Origin: Actinomadura livida
GTDB taxonomy: Bacteria > Actinomycetota > Actinomycetes > Streptosporangiales > Streptosporangiaceae
Assembly (NCBI RefSeq): GCF_014648675.1
Contig: NZ_BMRO01000016.1
Coordinates: 1-64,000 of the forward strand
DNA length: 64,000 nt
Reading direction: 5' to 3'
Below are positions 55,867 through 64,000 of this stretch, one piece after another. Within the stretch, counting starts at the first letter, position 1; each line of letters starts with the position of its first letter. The notes beneath the pieces are model-generated. The model was given only the letters and a program-made list of their open reading frames with translations, made no database searches and was not told where the DNA came from. The position numbers and the translations under genes were made by a program.

Positions 55867-57486
55867 TCACTCCCATTCGATGGTGCCGGGCGGCTTGGAC
55901 GTGATGTCCACGGTGACCCGGTTGATCTCGCGGACCTCGTTCGTGATGCGCGTGGAGATCCGCTGCAGCACCTCGTAGGGAAGCCGTGCCCAGTCGGCGG
56001 TCATGGCGTCCTCACTGGTGACGGGACGCAGCACGATGGGGTGGCCGTAGGTGCGTCCGTCACCCTGCACGCCCACCGAACGGACGTCCGCCAACAGGAC
56101 CACGGGGAACTGCCAGATGTCGCGGTCGAGCCCGGCGTTCGTCAGCTCTTCGCGTGCGATGGCGTCCGCGTCGCGGAGGATGTCCAAGCGGTCGCGGGTG
56201 ACGGCGCCGATGATGCGGATACCGAGGCCAGGGCCGGGGAACGGCTGGCGCCACACGATCTCGGACGGCAGGCCGAGCTGTTCGCCGAGTGCGCGGACCT
56301 CGTCCTTGAACAGGCTCCGCAGGGGCTCGATGAGCTTGAACTGGAGGTCATCGGGGAGGCCGCCCACGTTGTGGTGTGACTTGATGTTGGCCGCACCCGT
56401 GCCGCCCCCAGACTCGACGACGTCCGGGTAGAGGGTGCCCTGGACGAGGAACTCGACGGGTTCGTCCGCCTCCGGCGAGCCGTCCTGGGGGGTCGCCCCA
56501 GAGGTTCCCGCGACGATCTCGCGGGCCGCCTCCTCGAACACCCGGATGAACTCCCGGCCGATGATCTTGCGCTTCTCCTCGGGGTCGGTGACGCCGTCGA
56601 GGGCGGCGAGGAAGCGGTCCTGCGCCTCCACGACGTGCAGGTTCACGCCGGTGACGGCGACGAAGTCCTTCTCGACCTGCTCCGGCTCACCCTTGCGCAG
56701 CAGCCCGTGGTCGACGAACACGCAGGTCAGCTGGTCGCCGATGGCGCGCTGGACGAGCGCGGCGGCGACGGCCGAGTCCACGCCGCCGGACAGCGCGCAG
56801 ATCGCCCGCTTGTGCCCCACCTGCTCCCGGACGGCCGCGATCGACTCGTCCGCGATGTTCACCATCGTCCAGTTCGGACGGCAACCGGCGCCCTCGTACA
56901 GGAAGCGCCGCAGGAGCTCCATCCCCTGCTCGGTGTGCATGACCTCCGGGTGGAACTGGACACCGAAGAAGCCGCGCTCAAGGTCTTCCATGCCCGCGAC
57001 AGGGGTCACGTCGGTGGAGGCCGTGACGGTGAAGCCGGCCGGGGCGCGGCTGACGTAGTCACGGTGCGACATCCACACCGCCTGCTCATGCGGCAGGCCC
57101 GCGAACAGCATGCCGGGTGAGGACACGGTCACGGTGGTGCCGCCGTACTCGGCGACATCGGAGTTCTCGACCGTCCCGCCCAGGGCCTGGGCCATCACCT
57201 GGTGGCCGTAGCAGATGCCGAACGTGGGCACCCCCAGGTCGAACAGCCCTTCCGGCGCTATCGGCGCACCCTCCGCGTACACCGACGCAGGGCCGCCCGA
57301 CAGGATGATCGCTTTCGGGCGCCTGGCGAGCATCTCCTCCGCCGGCATGGTGGACGGCACGATCTCGCTGTAGACATGGCACTCGCGGACACGCCTCGCT
57401 ATGAGCTGCGCGTACTGCGCGCCGAAGTCGACGACGAGAACGGTGTCAAAGGACTGGTCTGCGGCCACCAACAAAGCCTTTCGCAC
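55867..57486 (-). CDS. guaA: GMP synthase (glutamine-hydrolysing)
   Basis: A protein of 539 aa. Class I glutamine amidotransferase domain: C92 in FGICYGHQVMAQ, His/Glu in GVQFHPEV. ATP-pyrophosphatase domain: P-loop ALSGGVDSAVAAAL. C-terminal dimerisation domain ending KPPGTIEWE. It converts XMP to GMP. About 15 residues (GTSGATPQDGSPEAD) form a variable insertion encoded partly by a G/C-rich inverted repeat. Start GTG 57486 is the longest; a later start near VAADQSFDTVLVVDFG is possible. Confidence 0.97.
   Translation of the reverse strand: MRKALLVAADQSFDTVLVVDFGAQYAQLIARRVRECHVYSEIVPSTMPAEEMLARRPKAIILSGGPASVYAEGAPIAPEGLFDLGVPTFGICYGHQVMAQALGGTVENSDVAEYGGTTVTVSSPGMLFAGLPHEQAVWMSHRDYVSRAPAGFTVTASTDVTPVAGMEDLERGFFGVQFHPEVMHTEQGMELLRRFLYEGAGCRPNWTMVNIADESIAAVREQVGHKRAICALSGGVDSAVAAALVQRAIGDQLTCVFVDHGLLRKGEPEQVEKDFVAVTGVNLHVVEAQDRFLAALDGVTDPEEKRKIIGREFIRVFEEAAREIVAGTSGATPQDGSPEADEPVEFLVQGTLYPDVVESGGGTGAANIKSHHNVGGLPDDLQFKLIEPLRSLFKDEVRALGEQLGLPSEIVWRQPFPGPGLGIRIIGAVTRDRLDILRDADAIAREELTNAGLDRDIWQFPVVLLADVRSVGVQGDGRTYGHPIVLRPVTSEDAMTADWARLPYEVLQRISTRITNEVREINRVTVDITSKPPGTIEWE
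56485..56509. repeat. Diverged copy of the G/C-rich inverted repeat, in guaA
   Basis: CTGGGGGGTCGCCCCAGAGGTTCCCGC resembles the elements in pcrA (25735) and between the two-component genes (34609): CTGGGG, centre, CCCCAG, then a tail. It is shorter and lacks the ACCCCCCGG tail. It encodes part of a variable insertion in GMP synthase. Confidence 0.55.
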
Positions 57487-57690
57487 GGCCGGAAGGGTCT
57501 CTCCAGTCTACGGGGAGCCGGAGGCTGCGCCGCTGCGCACCTCACCCGTCGGTCACGTTGGGCAATCGACCGATAACGGTCAGCTTCCATTTACCCGGAC
57601 CACACTCCCACCTCGGCGCCACTCTGATACCTCTTGATGACGCCCTGTGTTCGCATGGCTCCCGTCCGCGACGTCCTCCATAGGAGTGCC

Positions 57691-58650
57691 GTGAAGTTGC
57701 TCGCAGCCGCCGCCCTGATCGCCGCGCTCGTCCCCGCCCTGGCCGCACCGCCCTCGCCCGTGCCGGCGGCCGGCGCGTCCCACGAGACCGCACGGCTGGA
57801 CGATTGCACGCACGCGCACGAGCACGCCGACGCGCGGCTGCGGCGCCCGGGAGGGCACGCTGGGGACCGAAGCGAGCTGACGCCCGCGGAGGCCGCGACC
57901 GTCGAGCAGCGCCTCAACCGGATACTGCGTTCGCTGGGCTTGGGCCCGGCCGACGAGCCGACCGGTGAGAACCTCCGCGCCAAGCAGCAGATCAGCATTC
58001 CGGTCCACTTTCACGTGCTGCACAACGGCGCCAAGGGCAACCTGTCCGACGCGATGGTGCAGAGCCAGATCGAGACGCTGAACGACTCCTACGGTGGGCG
58101 GAACGGCGGCGCGGACACGCAGGTCTCCTTCCGCCTCAGCGACGTGACCCGCACGGACAACGCGGCCTGGTTCAATGACCCCGAACGCTACGAGGCGACG
58201 TACAAGCCGAAGCTGCGCAAGGGCGATAAGGCCACGCTGAACCTCTACAGCGCCAACATCGGCGGGGATCTGCTCGGCTGGTCGACGTTCCCATGGAAGT
58301 ACGCGTCCGAGCCCACGATGGACGGTGTCACGATCCACTACGGCAGCATGCCGGACGGCCACATCACCAACTACAACAAGGGATTCAGCGCCACGCACGA
58401 GGTCGGCCACTGGCTCGGGCTCTACCACACCTTCCAGGACGGCTGCCTCGGCGAAGGCGACCGGGTCGCGGACACCCCGGCCGAGCGCGACCCCACGAAC
58501 GGCTGCCCGACCGGCAAGGACACCTGCCCCTCCCCAGGCGCCGACCCGGTGCACAACTACATGGACTACAGCTACGACACGTGCATGACGTCCTTCACCG
58601 CCGGCCAGGGCGCCCGTATGCACAAGGTGTGGGCGGCCTACCGCCGCTGA
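57691..58650 (+). CDS. Secreted M43-type (pappalysin/cytophagalysin) zinc metalloprotease
   Basis: A protein of 319 aa from GTG 57691, which follows AGGAG; the MKLLAAAALIAALVPALAAP start is an ideal signal peptide. ATG starts at 57637 and 57655 would add a basic extension. A propeptide-like region with CTHAHEH and ADARLRRPGG leads to the catalytic domain: HEVGHWLGLYH (H236, E237, H240, H246) and Met-turn region NYMDYSYDTCMTSFT. Cys pairs in DGCLGE, NGCPTGKDTCPSP. Gelatinase-like exported protease. Convergent with the AlkD-like gene, overlapping 13 bp. Confidence 0.9.
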   Translation: MKLLAAAALIAALVPALAAPPSPVPAAGASHETARLDDCTHAHEHADARLRRPGGHAGDRSELTPAEAATVEQRLNRILRSLGLGPADEPTGENLRAKQQISIPVHFHVLHNGAKGNLSDAMVQSQIETLNDSYGGRNGGADTQVSFRLSDVTRTDNAAWFNDPERYEATYKPKLRKGDKATLNLYSANIGGDLLGWSTFPWKYASEPTMDGVTIHYGSMPDGHITNYNKGFSATHEVGHWLGLYHTFQDGCLGEGDRVADTPAERDPTNGCPTGKDTCPSPGADPVHNYMDYSYDTCMTSFTAGQGARMHKVWAAYRR

Positions 58651-59393
58651 GCCGCCAGGAGCCGTCCGGCGTCCTCTTCGGGAAGGTGCCGGACGGCCTC
58701 CCGGATCGTCACACCCGAGATGACCCCGACGCGGGCTTCCACCCACCCCGTCACCCAGGCCGCGTTCTTCTTGGACAACTCCCTTAGCACCCACCCAAGG
58801 GCCTTGCGGATGAAGAACTCACGCTCGCCTATCAACGCGTCCCCGAACCGGCCGATCCTCGCCAGATCGGGTTCCCCGACCCGCACTCCCGCAAGCAGAG
58901 CCAGCATCGCGGTGCGCCGTATCCACATGTAGGGGTCGCCGACCCACGCGTCGAGCACCGCCCCCAGTTCCGGGTACCGGATGACCAGCTTGCCGACGGC
59001 CTTCTCCGCGAGGTTGTCCACATAGACCCAGCTGGCCGAGTCCCGGACGAACCGCTCGGCCACCACCAGATCACCGGGCTCCAGCAACGCCACCCGCTTG
59101 ACGAGCACTTCAATGGCCGCCACCCGAGCCTCATGGACGGGCCGCCCATCCTCCGTAACGCTCCAGAGCCCCTCAGCCAGCGCAAGCACTTCGCCCCGCG
59201 CGACCTCACCCCGCACCGCCGAAACGGCCACTTTCCGCACCGCGGGCACCGGCACGCCGAAATGCACGAAGTCGCTCTTCAGATACCGCCGCTCATTAAC
59301 GGCCCGCCCCGGATCCCCCAGCCCCCGCAACTCCCCCAAAACCCACCCGACCACACCCTCAACATCCACCCACCCCACGCTACGCCGCCCCAC
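58638..59393 (-). CDS. DNA alkylation repair (AlkD-like) HEAT-repeat protein
   Basis: About 251 aa. Helical repeats with RRYLKSDFVHFGVPVPAVRKVA, the MWIRRTAMLALLAGVR segment and FFIRKALGWVLRELSKKNAAWV follow the AlkD family, which removes alkylated purines without flipping the base. W in DSASWVYVDNLAE and the Asp/Trp of PYMWIRR are the usual functional surroundings. The start is unclear: GTG 59393, GTG 59378 or GTG 59369; longer forms add an unlikely head. The stop lies inside the M43 gene end. Confidence 0.85.
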   Translation of the reverse strand: MGRRSVGWVDVEGVVGWVLGELRGLGDPGRAVNERRYLKSDFVHFGVPVPAVRKVAVSAVRGEVARGEVLALAEGLWSVTEDGRPVHEARVAAIEVLVKRVALLEPGDLVVAERFVRDSASWVYVDNLAEKAVGKLVIRYPELGAVLDAWVGDPYMWIRRTAMLALLAGVRVGEPDLARIGRFGDALIGEREFFIRKALGWVLRELSKKNAAWVTGWVEARVGVISGVTIREAVRHLPEEDAGRLLAAQRR

Positions 59394-59620
59394 CCCGTGG
59401 CCAGGCTCAAGAATCCTTGGCCCGGCTCCCCGGACTCGAGAACCCGAAGGGACGAAACCCAGCGCGGGCGTCCAACCGAGCCGGGCGGTCGATCGCCGTC
59501 CATCGCACAGGCCCGCGGCCGGCGCCGTGAGCGCCGGGTTATCCACAGGTTCGGGTTTTGCTGTTCCGGCTTCTCAGCGGGTTCGAGAATCCGGAGGGTC
59601 GAATCGAGGAGGGCGGGATG

Positions 59621-61372
59621 TCAGGTGATCTCGACGATCGGGAGCCGGAGTGCGGCGGGGGCGTCGGCGGGCACGGCCGGCTTCTTCGGCGGTACGGGCA
59701 CCACGCGGCGGTACGGGTCGCCCAGCGCGGGGCGCGGGTCGTCCTCGGCGTGGTTCGGCCAGAACGACATCGCCCGCTCGGCCTGGGCGGTGATGGTCAG
59801 GGACGGGTTGACGCCCAGGTTGGCGGAGACCGCGGAGCCGTCCACGACGTGCAGCCCGGGGTGCCCGTAGACGCGGTGGTAGGCGTCGATGACGCCGGTC
59901 TCGGGCGAGTCGCCGATGGCGCAGCCGCCGAGGAAGTGCGCGGTCAGCGGGATGTCGAACAGGTCGCCCCAGGCGCCGCCGGGCATCCCCTCGATCTCCT
60001 CGGCGATCAGGCGCGTCGCCTCGTGGCCCTTGGGGATCCACGTCGGGTTGGGCTCGCCGTGCCCGGCCTCCGCGCGGACGTCCCAGCCGAACGGGCCCTT
60101 CTTCGGGCGCAGGGTGATCGAGTTGTCGCGGGTCTGCATGACCAGCGCGATCACCGTCCGCTCGGACCAGCGCCGCAGGTCGAGCAGCTGCACCAGGTCA
60201 CGGGGGCGGCGGACGACCTCCCGCGCGAACTTCAGGACGCGTGGCGTGTGCTTCTCCCCCGGCCGGTCGCCGTCCACCAGGAGGGTCTGCAGCAGGGCGA
60301 GGAGGTTCGAGCCCCGGCCGTAGCGCACCGGTTCGATGTGCGTGTCCGGGGCCGGGTGGAACGAGGACGTGATCGCGACACCCTGGGAGAAGTCCGGGCC
60401 GGGCCGCCCGTTGCGGCGCCCGCCGCCGAGGATCGCCTCGGAGTTGGTGCGGGTCAGCGCCCCGAGCCGGTCGGACAGGCGCGGAAGCACGCCGGTCGAC
60501 TTGAGCTTGTGCAGCAGCTTCTGCGTGCCGTACGTGCCCGCGGCGAAGACGACCTGCCCGGTGGTGAACGTCTTGCGGTTGCGGCCGAACGAGCCGGTCC
60601 GGACGATCTCGACCTCGTATCCCCCGTCCGCCAGGGGCCTGACCGTGGTGACGCGGCTGAGCGGCATCACCCGGGCGCCCGCCTTCTCGGCCAGGTAGAG
60701 GTAGTTCTCCGTGAGCATGTTCTTCGCGCCGTGGCGGCAGCCCACCATGCACTCGCCGCACTCCATGCAGCCGCGGCGGCGCGGTCCCGTCCCGCCGAAG
60801 TACGGGTCGGCGCTCTCGATCCCTGCCCCGCGGCCGAAGTAGACGCCGACGGGGGTCTTGACGAAGGTGTCACCGACGCCCATCCGGTCGGCGACCTTCT
60901 TCATGACCTCGTCGGCCGCGGTCGTCGTGGTGTTCTGGACGACGCCCAGCATCCGCTTGGCCTGCTCGTAGTAGGGCGCGAGCTCGTCCTGCCAGTCGGT
61001 GATGTGCGCCCACTGCCGGTCCTTGAAGAACGGCCCCGGCGGAACGTAGAGGGTGTTGGCGTAGTTCAGCGACCCTCCGCCGACGCCCGCACCCGCCAGC
61101 ACCATCACCCGGCTGGCCTTGGCCCCGCGGATGAGGTGCATCCGCTGGATGCCGGTGAGGCCGAACGCCGGCGCCCACAGGTAGCGCGCGACGCGCCAGT
61201 TCGTCTTCGGCAGTTCCGGGTACCTGGACCCGGGCGCACCGGACGGGTTCGTGTCGAAACGGCGCCCCGCCTCGATCACCCCGACCCGGTAGCCCTTCTC
61301 GGTCAGCCGCAGCGCCGACACGCTGCCGCCGAACCCGGACCCGACGACGAGCACGTCGAAGTCATGCTTCAC
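59621..61372 (-). CDS. GMC-family FAD-dependent oxidoreductase (cholesterol-oxidase-like)
   Basis: A protein of 583 aa. Dinucleotide-binding start DFDVLVVGSGFGGSVSALRLTEKGYRVGVIEAG, FAD contact GAGVGGGSLNYANTLY, and a C-terminal GMC_oxred_C domain with AHFLGGCAIG and HVVDGSAVSANLGVNPSLTITAQAERAM. A Cys cluster GCMECGECMVGCRHGAKN resembles an iron-sulfur ligand set. No Tat or Sec signal. The substrate may be a sterol, alcohol or similar. 9 bp after the GabD2 gene; same operon. Confidence 0.92.
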   Translation of the reverse strand: MKHDFDVLVVGSGFGGSVSALRLTEKGYRVGVIEAGRRFDTNPSGAPGSRYPELPKTNWRVARYLWAPAFGLTGIQRMHLIRGAKASRVMVLAGAGVGGGSLNYANTLYVPPGPFFKDRQWAHITDWQDELAPYYEQAKRMLGVVQNTTTTAADEVMKKVADRMGVGDTFVKTPVGVYFGRGAGIESADPYFGGTGPRRRGCMECGECMVGCRHGAKNMLTENYLYLAEKAGARVMPLSRVTTVRPLADGGYEVEIVRTGSFGRNRKTFTTGQVVFAAGTYGTQKLLHKLKSTGVLPRLSDRLGALTRTNSEAILGGGRRNGRPGPDFSQGVAITSSFHPAPDTHIEPVRYGRGSNLLALLQTLLVDGDRPGEKHTPRVLKFAREVVRRPRDLVQLLDLRRWSERTVIALVMQTRDNSITLRPKKGPFGWDVRAEAGHGEPNPTWIPKGHEATRLIAEEIEGMPGGAWGDLFDIPLTAHFLGGCAIGDSPETGVIDAYHRVYGHPGLHVVDGSAVSANLGVNPSLTITAQAERAMSFWPNHAEDDPRPALGDPYRRVVPVPPKKPAVPADAPAALRLPIVEIT

Positions 61373-61381
61373 GGGCGTTCC

Positions 61382-62962
61382 CTACTTGATCCGGAGCTTC
61401 TTCATCACTTTGATGCCGTTCGCCATGAACGCGGCGAACCGGTCGTAGTCGAGGGAGCCCGGAGGTTCGAGGTCCATGAAGTGCTGGCTCGCGACGGTCT
61501 GCACCTCGGTGAACTTCAGCAGGCCCTCGGATCCATGGCGGCGCCCCACTCCGGACTGCTTCATCCCGCCCATCGGGGAGTCGTACGACGCGTACGCGGC
61601 GCCGTACCCGTCGTTGATGTTCACGGTCCCCGCCTGGATGCGGGCGGCGAGACGGCGGCCCTTCGACGGGCTCTTCGTCCACACCGACGCGTTCAGCCCG
61701 TACTGGGTGTCGTTGGCGCGGGCGACGACCTCGTCCTCGTCGCGGTACCGGTAGATCGAGACGACCGGGCCGAACGTCTCGTTCGCGCACAGGTCCATGC
61801 CTTCGCCGACGTCCGTGAGGACCGTAGGCTCGTAGAACAGCGGCCCGATGTCCGGCCTGGCCTGGCCGCCGGCGAGGACGGTCGCGCCCTCCTTGACGGC
61901 CTGGTCGACGTGCCGGGTCACCGCCTCCAGCTGCCGCGGGTACGTCAGCGACCCCATCTCGGCCCCGAAGTCGAGGCCGGTGCCGAGCTTCATGCCCTTG
62001 ACGGCCTCGACGAACCGGGGGACGAACCGGTCGTAGACGTCATCGTGCACGTACATCCGCTCGATCGAGATGCACAGCTGCCCGGCGTTGGTGAAGCACG
62101 CGCGGACGGCGCCCCGGACGGTCCGCTCGACGTCCGCGTCCGGCATGACGATCATCGGGTTCTTGCCGCCGAGTTCCAGCGAGTACGCCACCAGCCGCGG
62201 CGCGACCCGCTCCGCGATGGCCTTGCCGCCGCGCGTCGACCCGGTGAAGGAGACGTAGTCGGCCTCGTCCAGCAGCGGGTCACCGATCTCGGCCGGGTCG
62301 CCCACCACGATCTGCCACACGTCACGCGGCAGACCGAGTTCGACCAGCAGGTCCAGCACCCACAGGCTCGACAGGCACGTCTGGGTGTCCGGCTTGTGGA
62401 TCACCGCGTTGCCCGCCATCAGCGCGGGCGCGATGTCGCTGGCGCCGAGCGCGAACGGATAGTTCCACGGCGCGATCAGCGCGACGACGCCCTTCGGGTG
62501 CCGCAGCTCCTGGACCCGGGTGACCCCCGGCATCATGCCCTGCCTGCGCCGCGGCTTCAGCAGCCTCGGGGCCCGCCGGGCGTAGTACAGCGAGCACAGG
62601 GCCACGTCGAGGAACTCCTCCAGCGCGTGGCGGCGGGCCTTGCCGGTCTCCAGCTGGATGACGTCGAGGATCTCCTCGCGCCGGTCGACCAGGGCGTCCG
62701 CGAGCCGCAGGAACGGCTTGACCCGCTCCCGCACGGGCAGCCGCGCCCAGGCCCGCTGCGCCTCCCGCGCCCGCCGGTGCGCCTCGCGGACGTCGCCCGC
62801 GCCGGAGATCGGGACGGTCGCGAGGGGCTCTCCGGTGAACGGGCTGGGGATCGTGGCCGTGTCGGCGCCGCCCGAGACGACGTGCGAGGCCAGCCGGTCG
62901 ATCAGATTCTGGGGGAGCTCGTGCTCTGCCGCGCCTTTGGCAGGGACCGTCGGGGATGCCAT
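61382..62962 (-). CDS. gabD2: Succinic semialdehyde dehydrogenase (GabD2-type aldehyde dehydrogenase)
   Basis: A protein of 526 aa. Aldehyde dehydrogenase fold: ALIAPWNYPFALGASDIAPALMAGNAVIHKPD, FTGSTRGGKAIAERV, catalytic Glu in YSLELGGKNPM and catalytic Cys in FTNAGQLCISIERMY. The length and MASPTVPAKG...LPQNLIDRL head match actinobacterial GabD2, which oxidises succinic semialdehyde with NADP. The exact substrate is inferred. ATG 62962 has no Shine-Dalgarno but a -10 just upstream (leaderless). First gene of the GMC operon; divergent from a TetR gene. Confidence 0.92.
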   Translation of the reverse strand: MASPTVPAKGAAEHELPQNLIDRLASHVVSGGADTATIPSPFTGEPLATVPISGAGDVREAHRRAREAQRAWARLPVRERVKPFLRLADALVDRREEILDVIQLETGKARRHALEEFLDVALCSLYYARRAPRLLKPRRRQGMMPGVTRVQELRHPKGVVALIAPWNYPFALGASDIAPALMAGNAVIHKPDTQTCLSSLWVLDLLVELGLPRDVWQIVVGDPAEIGDPLLDEADYVSFTGSTRGGKAIAERVAPRLVAYSLELGGKNPMIVMPDADVERTVRGAVRACFTNAGQLCISIERMYVHDDVYDRFVPRFVEAVKGMKLGTGLDFGAEMGSLTYPRQLEAVTRHVDQAVKEGATVLAGGQARPDIGPLFYEPTVLTDVGEGMDLCANETFGPVVSIYRYRDEDEVVARANDTQYGLNASVWTKSPSKGRRLAARIQAGTVNINDGYGAAYASYDSPMGGMKQSGVGRRHGSEGLLKFTEVQTVASQHFMDLEPPGSLDYDRFAAFMANGIKVMKKLRIK

Positions 62963-62968
62963 GCACGC

Positions 62969-62974
62969 AGGGTA
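62969..62974 (-). promoter_or_regulatory. -10 element of the probably leaderless gabD2
   Basis: TACCCT on the minus strand (plus-strand AGGGTA) ends 6 bp before ATG 62962. A -35 is not obvious. The lower-GC stretch 62990-63025 between the divergent genes, with ACTTTTGG and TAACGAACGGTCA, is the likely operator area. Confidence 0.45.
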
Positions 62975-63231
62975 TGACCCCCCGGCCACTTTTGGCTACC
63001 CGCAAGTAACGAACGGTCAGGGCGGTTTGTGAAACTCCTCCCGGCTTGCCGTTTCCGCCCCTCAAGCGGACCGTTCCAACCAGGACGGACTTGCGCAACT
63101 GGATGAATGACCATGTCCGGCCGGTGTATCCCGAAGGGAAGGGGAGAATCTCGGCGCGCGACCCGCGGCCCGGGCGTCCGCTGCCGCGCCCGGCACGGGA
63201 AGCCGTCCTGAACACGGGGAGGGAACACCAC

Positions 63232-63843
63232 ATGACGGACACCCGCGGCGAGCGCACGCGCCGACCGTCCGGCGGCAGCACCCGGGCACGCCCGGGCCGC
63301 CGCGAGCAGACCCGCTCCGCGCTGCTCACCGCCGCCGAGCGGCTCTGGGCCGAACGCGGCATCCACGGCGCCTCGCTGGACGACATCGCGGCGGCCGCCG
63401 GCCTCACCAAGGGCGCCGTCTACTCCAACTTCGCCGGCAAGACCGACCTGTTACTGGCCCTGATGGAGCGCTTCACCGCCGACCGCAACACCGACGTCTG
63501 CGAGGAACTCCGCGCCGCCGAGGAGGACACCGACCACACCGGCCGCTCCTCCCCCCGCCACGACACCGACGACCGTCCACGCCGCCTGGCCCTGCTCCTG
63601 GTCGAATTCTGGCTCTACGGCATGCGCGACTACGCCGCCGGCTGGCGCATAGCCGACTGGTACGCCGAACGCCGCGCCCAGATGGCCAGCGAACTGGACC
63701 CCACAGACGACATAGCCCCCGACGACCGAGCAACGCTGACCCTGGCCCTGGACATGGGCCTGGCCCTCCAACACCTCCTAGACCCAACCCGAGTCCCCAC
63801 CGACCTATACAAAACCGGCAAGACCCTAATGCGCGGCAACTGA
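63232..63843 (+). CDS. TetR/AcrR-family regulator with a TTA codon
   Basis: A protein of 203 aa. HTH at ~28-75 (RSALLTAAERLWAERGIHGASLDDIAAAAGLTKGAVYSNFAGKTDLLLAL), then a ligand-binding helical domain (LLLVEFWLYGMRDYAAGWRIADWYAERRAQM). ATG 63232 follows GGGGAGGGA. Leu74 is a TTA codon at 63451-63453, the rare codon read by bldA tRNA in actinomycetes. The last third uses more A-ending codons (aca, gca, cca, cta) than its neighbours. It probably controls the divergent gabD2-GMC operon. Confidence 0.9.
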   Translation: MTDTRGERTRRPSGGSTRARPGRREQTRSALLTAAERLWAERGIHGASLDDIAAAAGLTKGAVYSNFAGKTDLLLALMERFTADRNTDVCEELRAAEEDTDHTGRSSPRHDTDDRPRRLALLLVEFWLYGMRDYAAGWRIADWYAERRAQMASELDPTDDIAPDDRATLTLALDMGLALQHLLDPTRVPTDLYKTGKTLMRGN

Positions 63844-64000
63844 CGACCCTGCCCCAGCACCCAACCACCAACGCACCAAACGCCTCGCACACACACCCGC
63901 GCCCAGAACCACCGACAGACCTGCAATCCCGTCGCCCCCCACGGAGATCGTGGAAGCCACCGCCGAACTCCGGGCGCGGCGCCTCAGTGCAACTGCTCAA
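63844..64000. other. Right edge, no gene seen
   Basis: 157 bp after the TetR stop. C- and A-rich, without a convincing start, ribosome-binding site or hairpin. A minus-strand frame runs through it from the edge, but its protein (Gly/Arg/Cys-rich) looks like a shadow of the TetR gene. Confidence 0.5.

Noticed and set aside
59558..62977. A 1139-codon plus-strand frame opposite the GMC and GabD2 genes
   Set aside because: Antisense shadow; both minus-strand proteins have full catalytic motifs, and the shadow has none.
63473..64000. A minus-strand gene entering from the right edge
   Set aside because: The product is Gly/Arg/Cys-rich, overlaps the TetR gene antisense, and has no recognisable motif or start signal.

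Overview
The window is chromosomal DNA from a very GC-rich actinomycete. Codon third positions are almost always G or C, GTG starts are common, and many genes overlap by 4 bases (GTGA/ATGA). The housekeeping order is typical of the Streptosporangiales: mdh, icd, DUF3017 and folD, then purH-purN, DUF6350 and sucD-sucC. My best guess is Actinomadura or another member of the Thermomonosporaceae. This is inferred from gene content, not from any search. No rRNA, tRNA, CRISPR array or prophage was found.

Layout. 1-700 is the right part of an IS200/IS605-type element with a TnpB gene cut by the window edge. 731-8503 is accessory: a DrrAB-like ABC exporter with a divergent TetR gene, a membrane-anchored helix-turn-helix protein, a secreted GH43 enzyme, a crystallin-like secreted protein and a lysozyme-like/beta-propeller protein. 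8578-21100 is the core metabolic block (mdh, icd, folD, purH, purN, sucC, sucD), interrupted by an FHA-HTH gene. 21394-33022 holds a secreted GH15 enzyme, an Erm-type rRNA methyltransferase, PcrA helicase, an M4-like protease with an emfourin-like inhibitor, dhaKLM, a nucleoside hydrolase and a PIG-L deacetylase. 33102-39538 holds a DesK/LuxR-type two-component system facing a PspC membrane protein, and several small genes. 39868-44636 is a molybdenum hydroxylase operon (small, large and medium subunits, then a CoxG-like protein). 45451-52524 holds two giant tandem GT2-TagF proteins for wall polymer synthesis. 52669-55785 is OxyR with AhpC/AhpD. 55867-63843 holds guaA, a secreted M43 protease, an AlkD-like protein, and a GMC oxidoreductase/GabD2 pair with a divergent TetR gene.

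How the parts work together. mdh, icd and sucCD are TCA-cycle genes. folD supplies 10-formyl-THF, which PurH and PurN consume, and guaA finishes GMP. dhaKLM feeds dihydroxyacetone into glycolysis at the cost of PTS phosphate. OxyR and AhpCD form a peroxide-defence module around an AT-rich control region. The two GT2-TagF proteins probably act in sequence on one teichoic-acid-like polymer.

The most notable structures are: a perfect 64-bp spacerless palindrome (18906-18969); loss of the DxD motif in the GT2 domain of the downstream TagF-like protein only; a protease/emfourin pair; a possible leader-peptide system before erm; a G/C-rich inverted repeat found in pcrA, between two-component genes and (diverged) in guaA; a degenerate cysteine-dioxygenase-like cupin; a 30-residue membrane-protein gene; several apparently leaderless genes; and a TTA codon in a TetR gene. 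I did not find a convincing entirely new multi-gene system.
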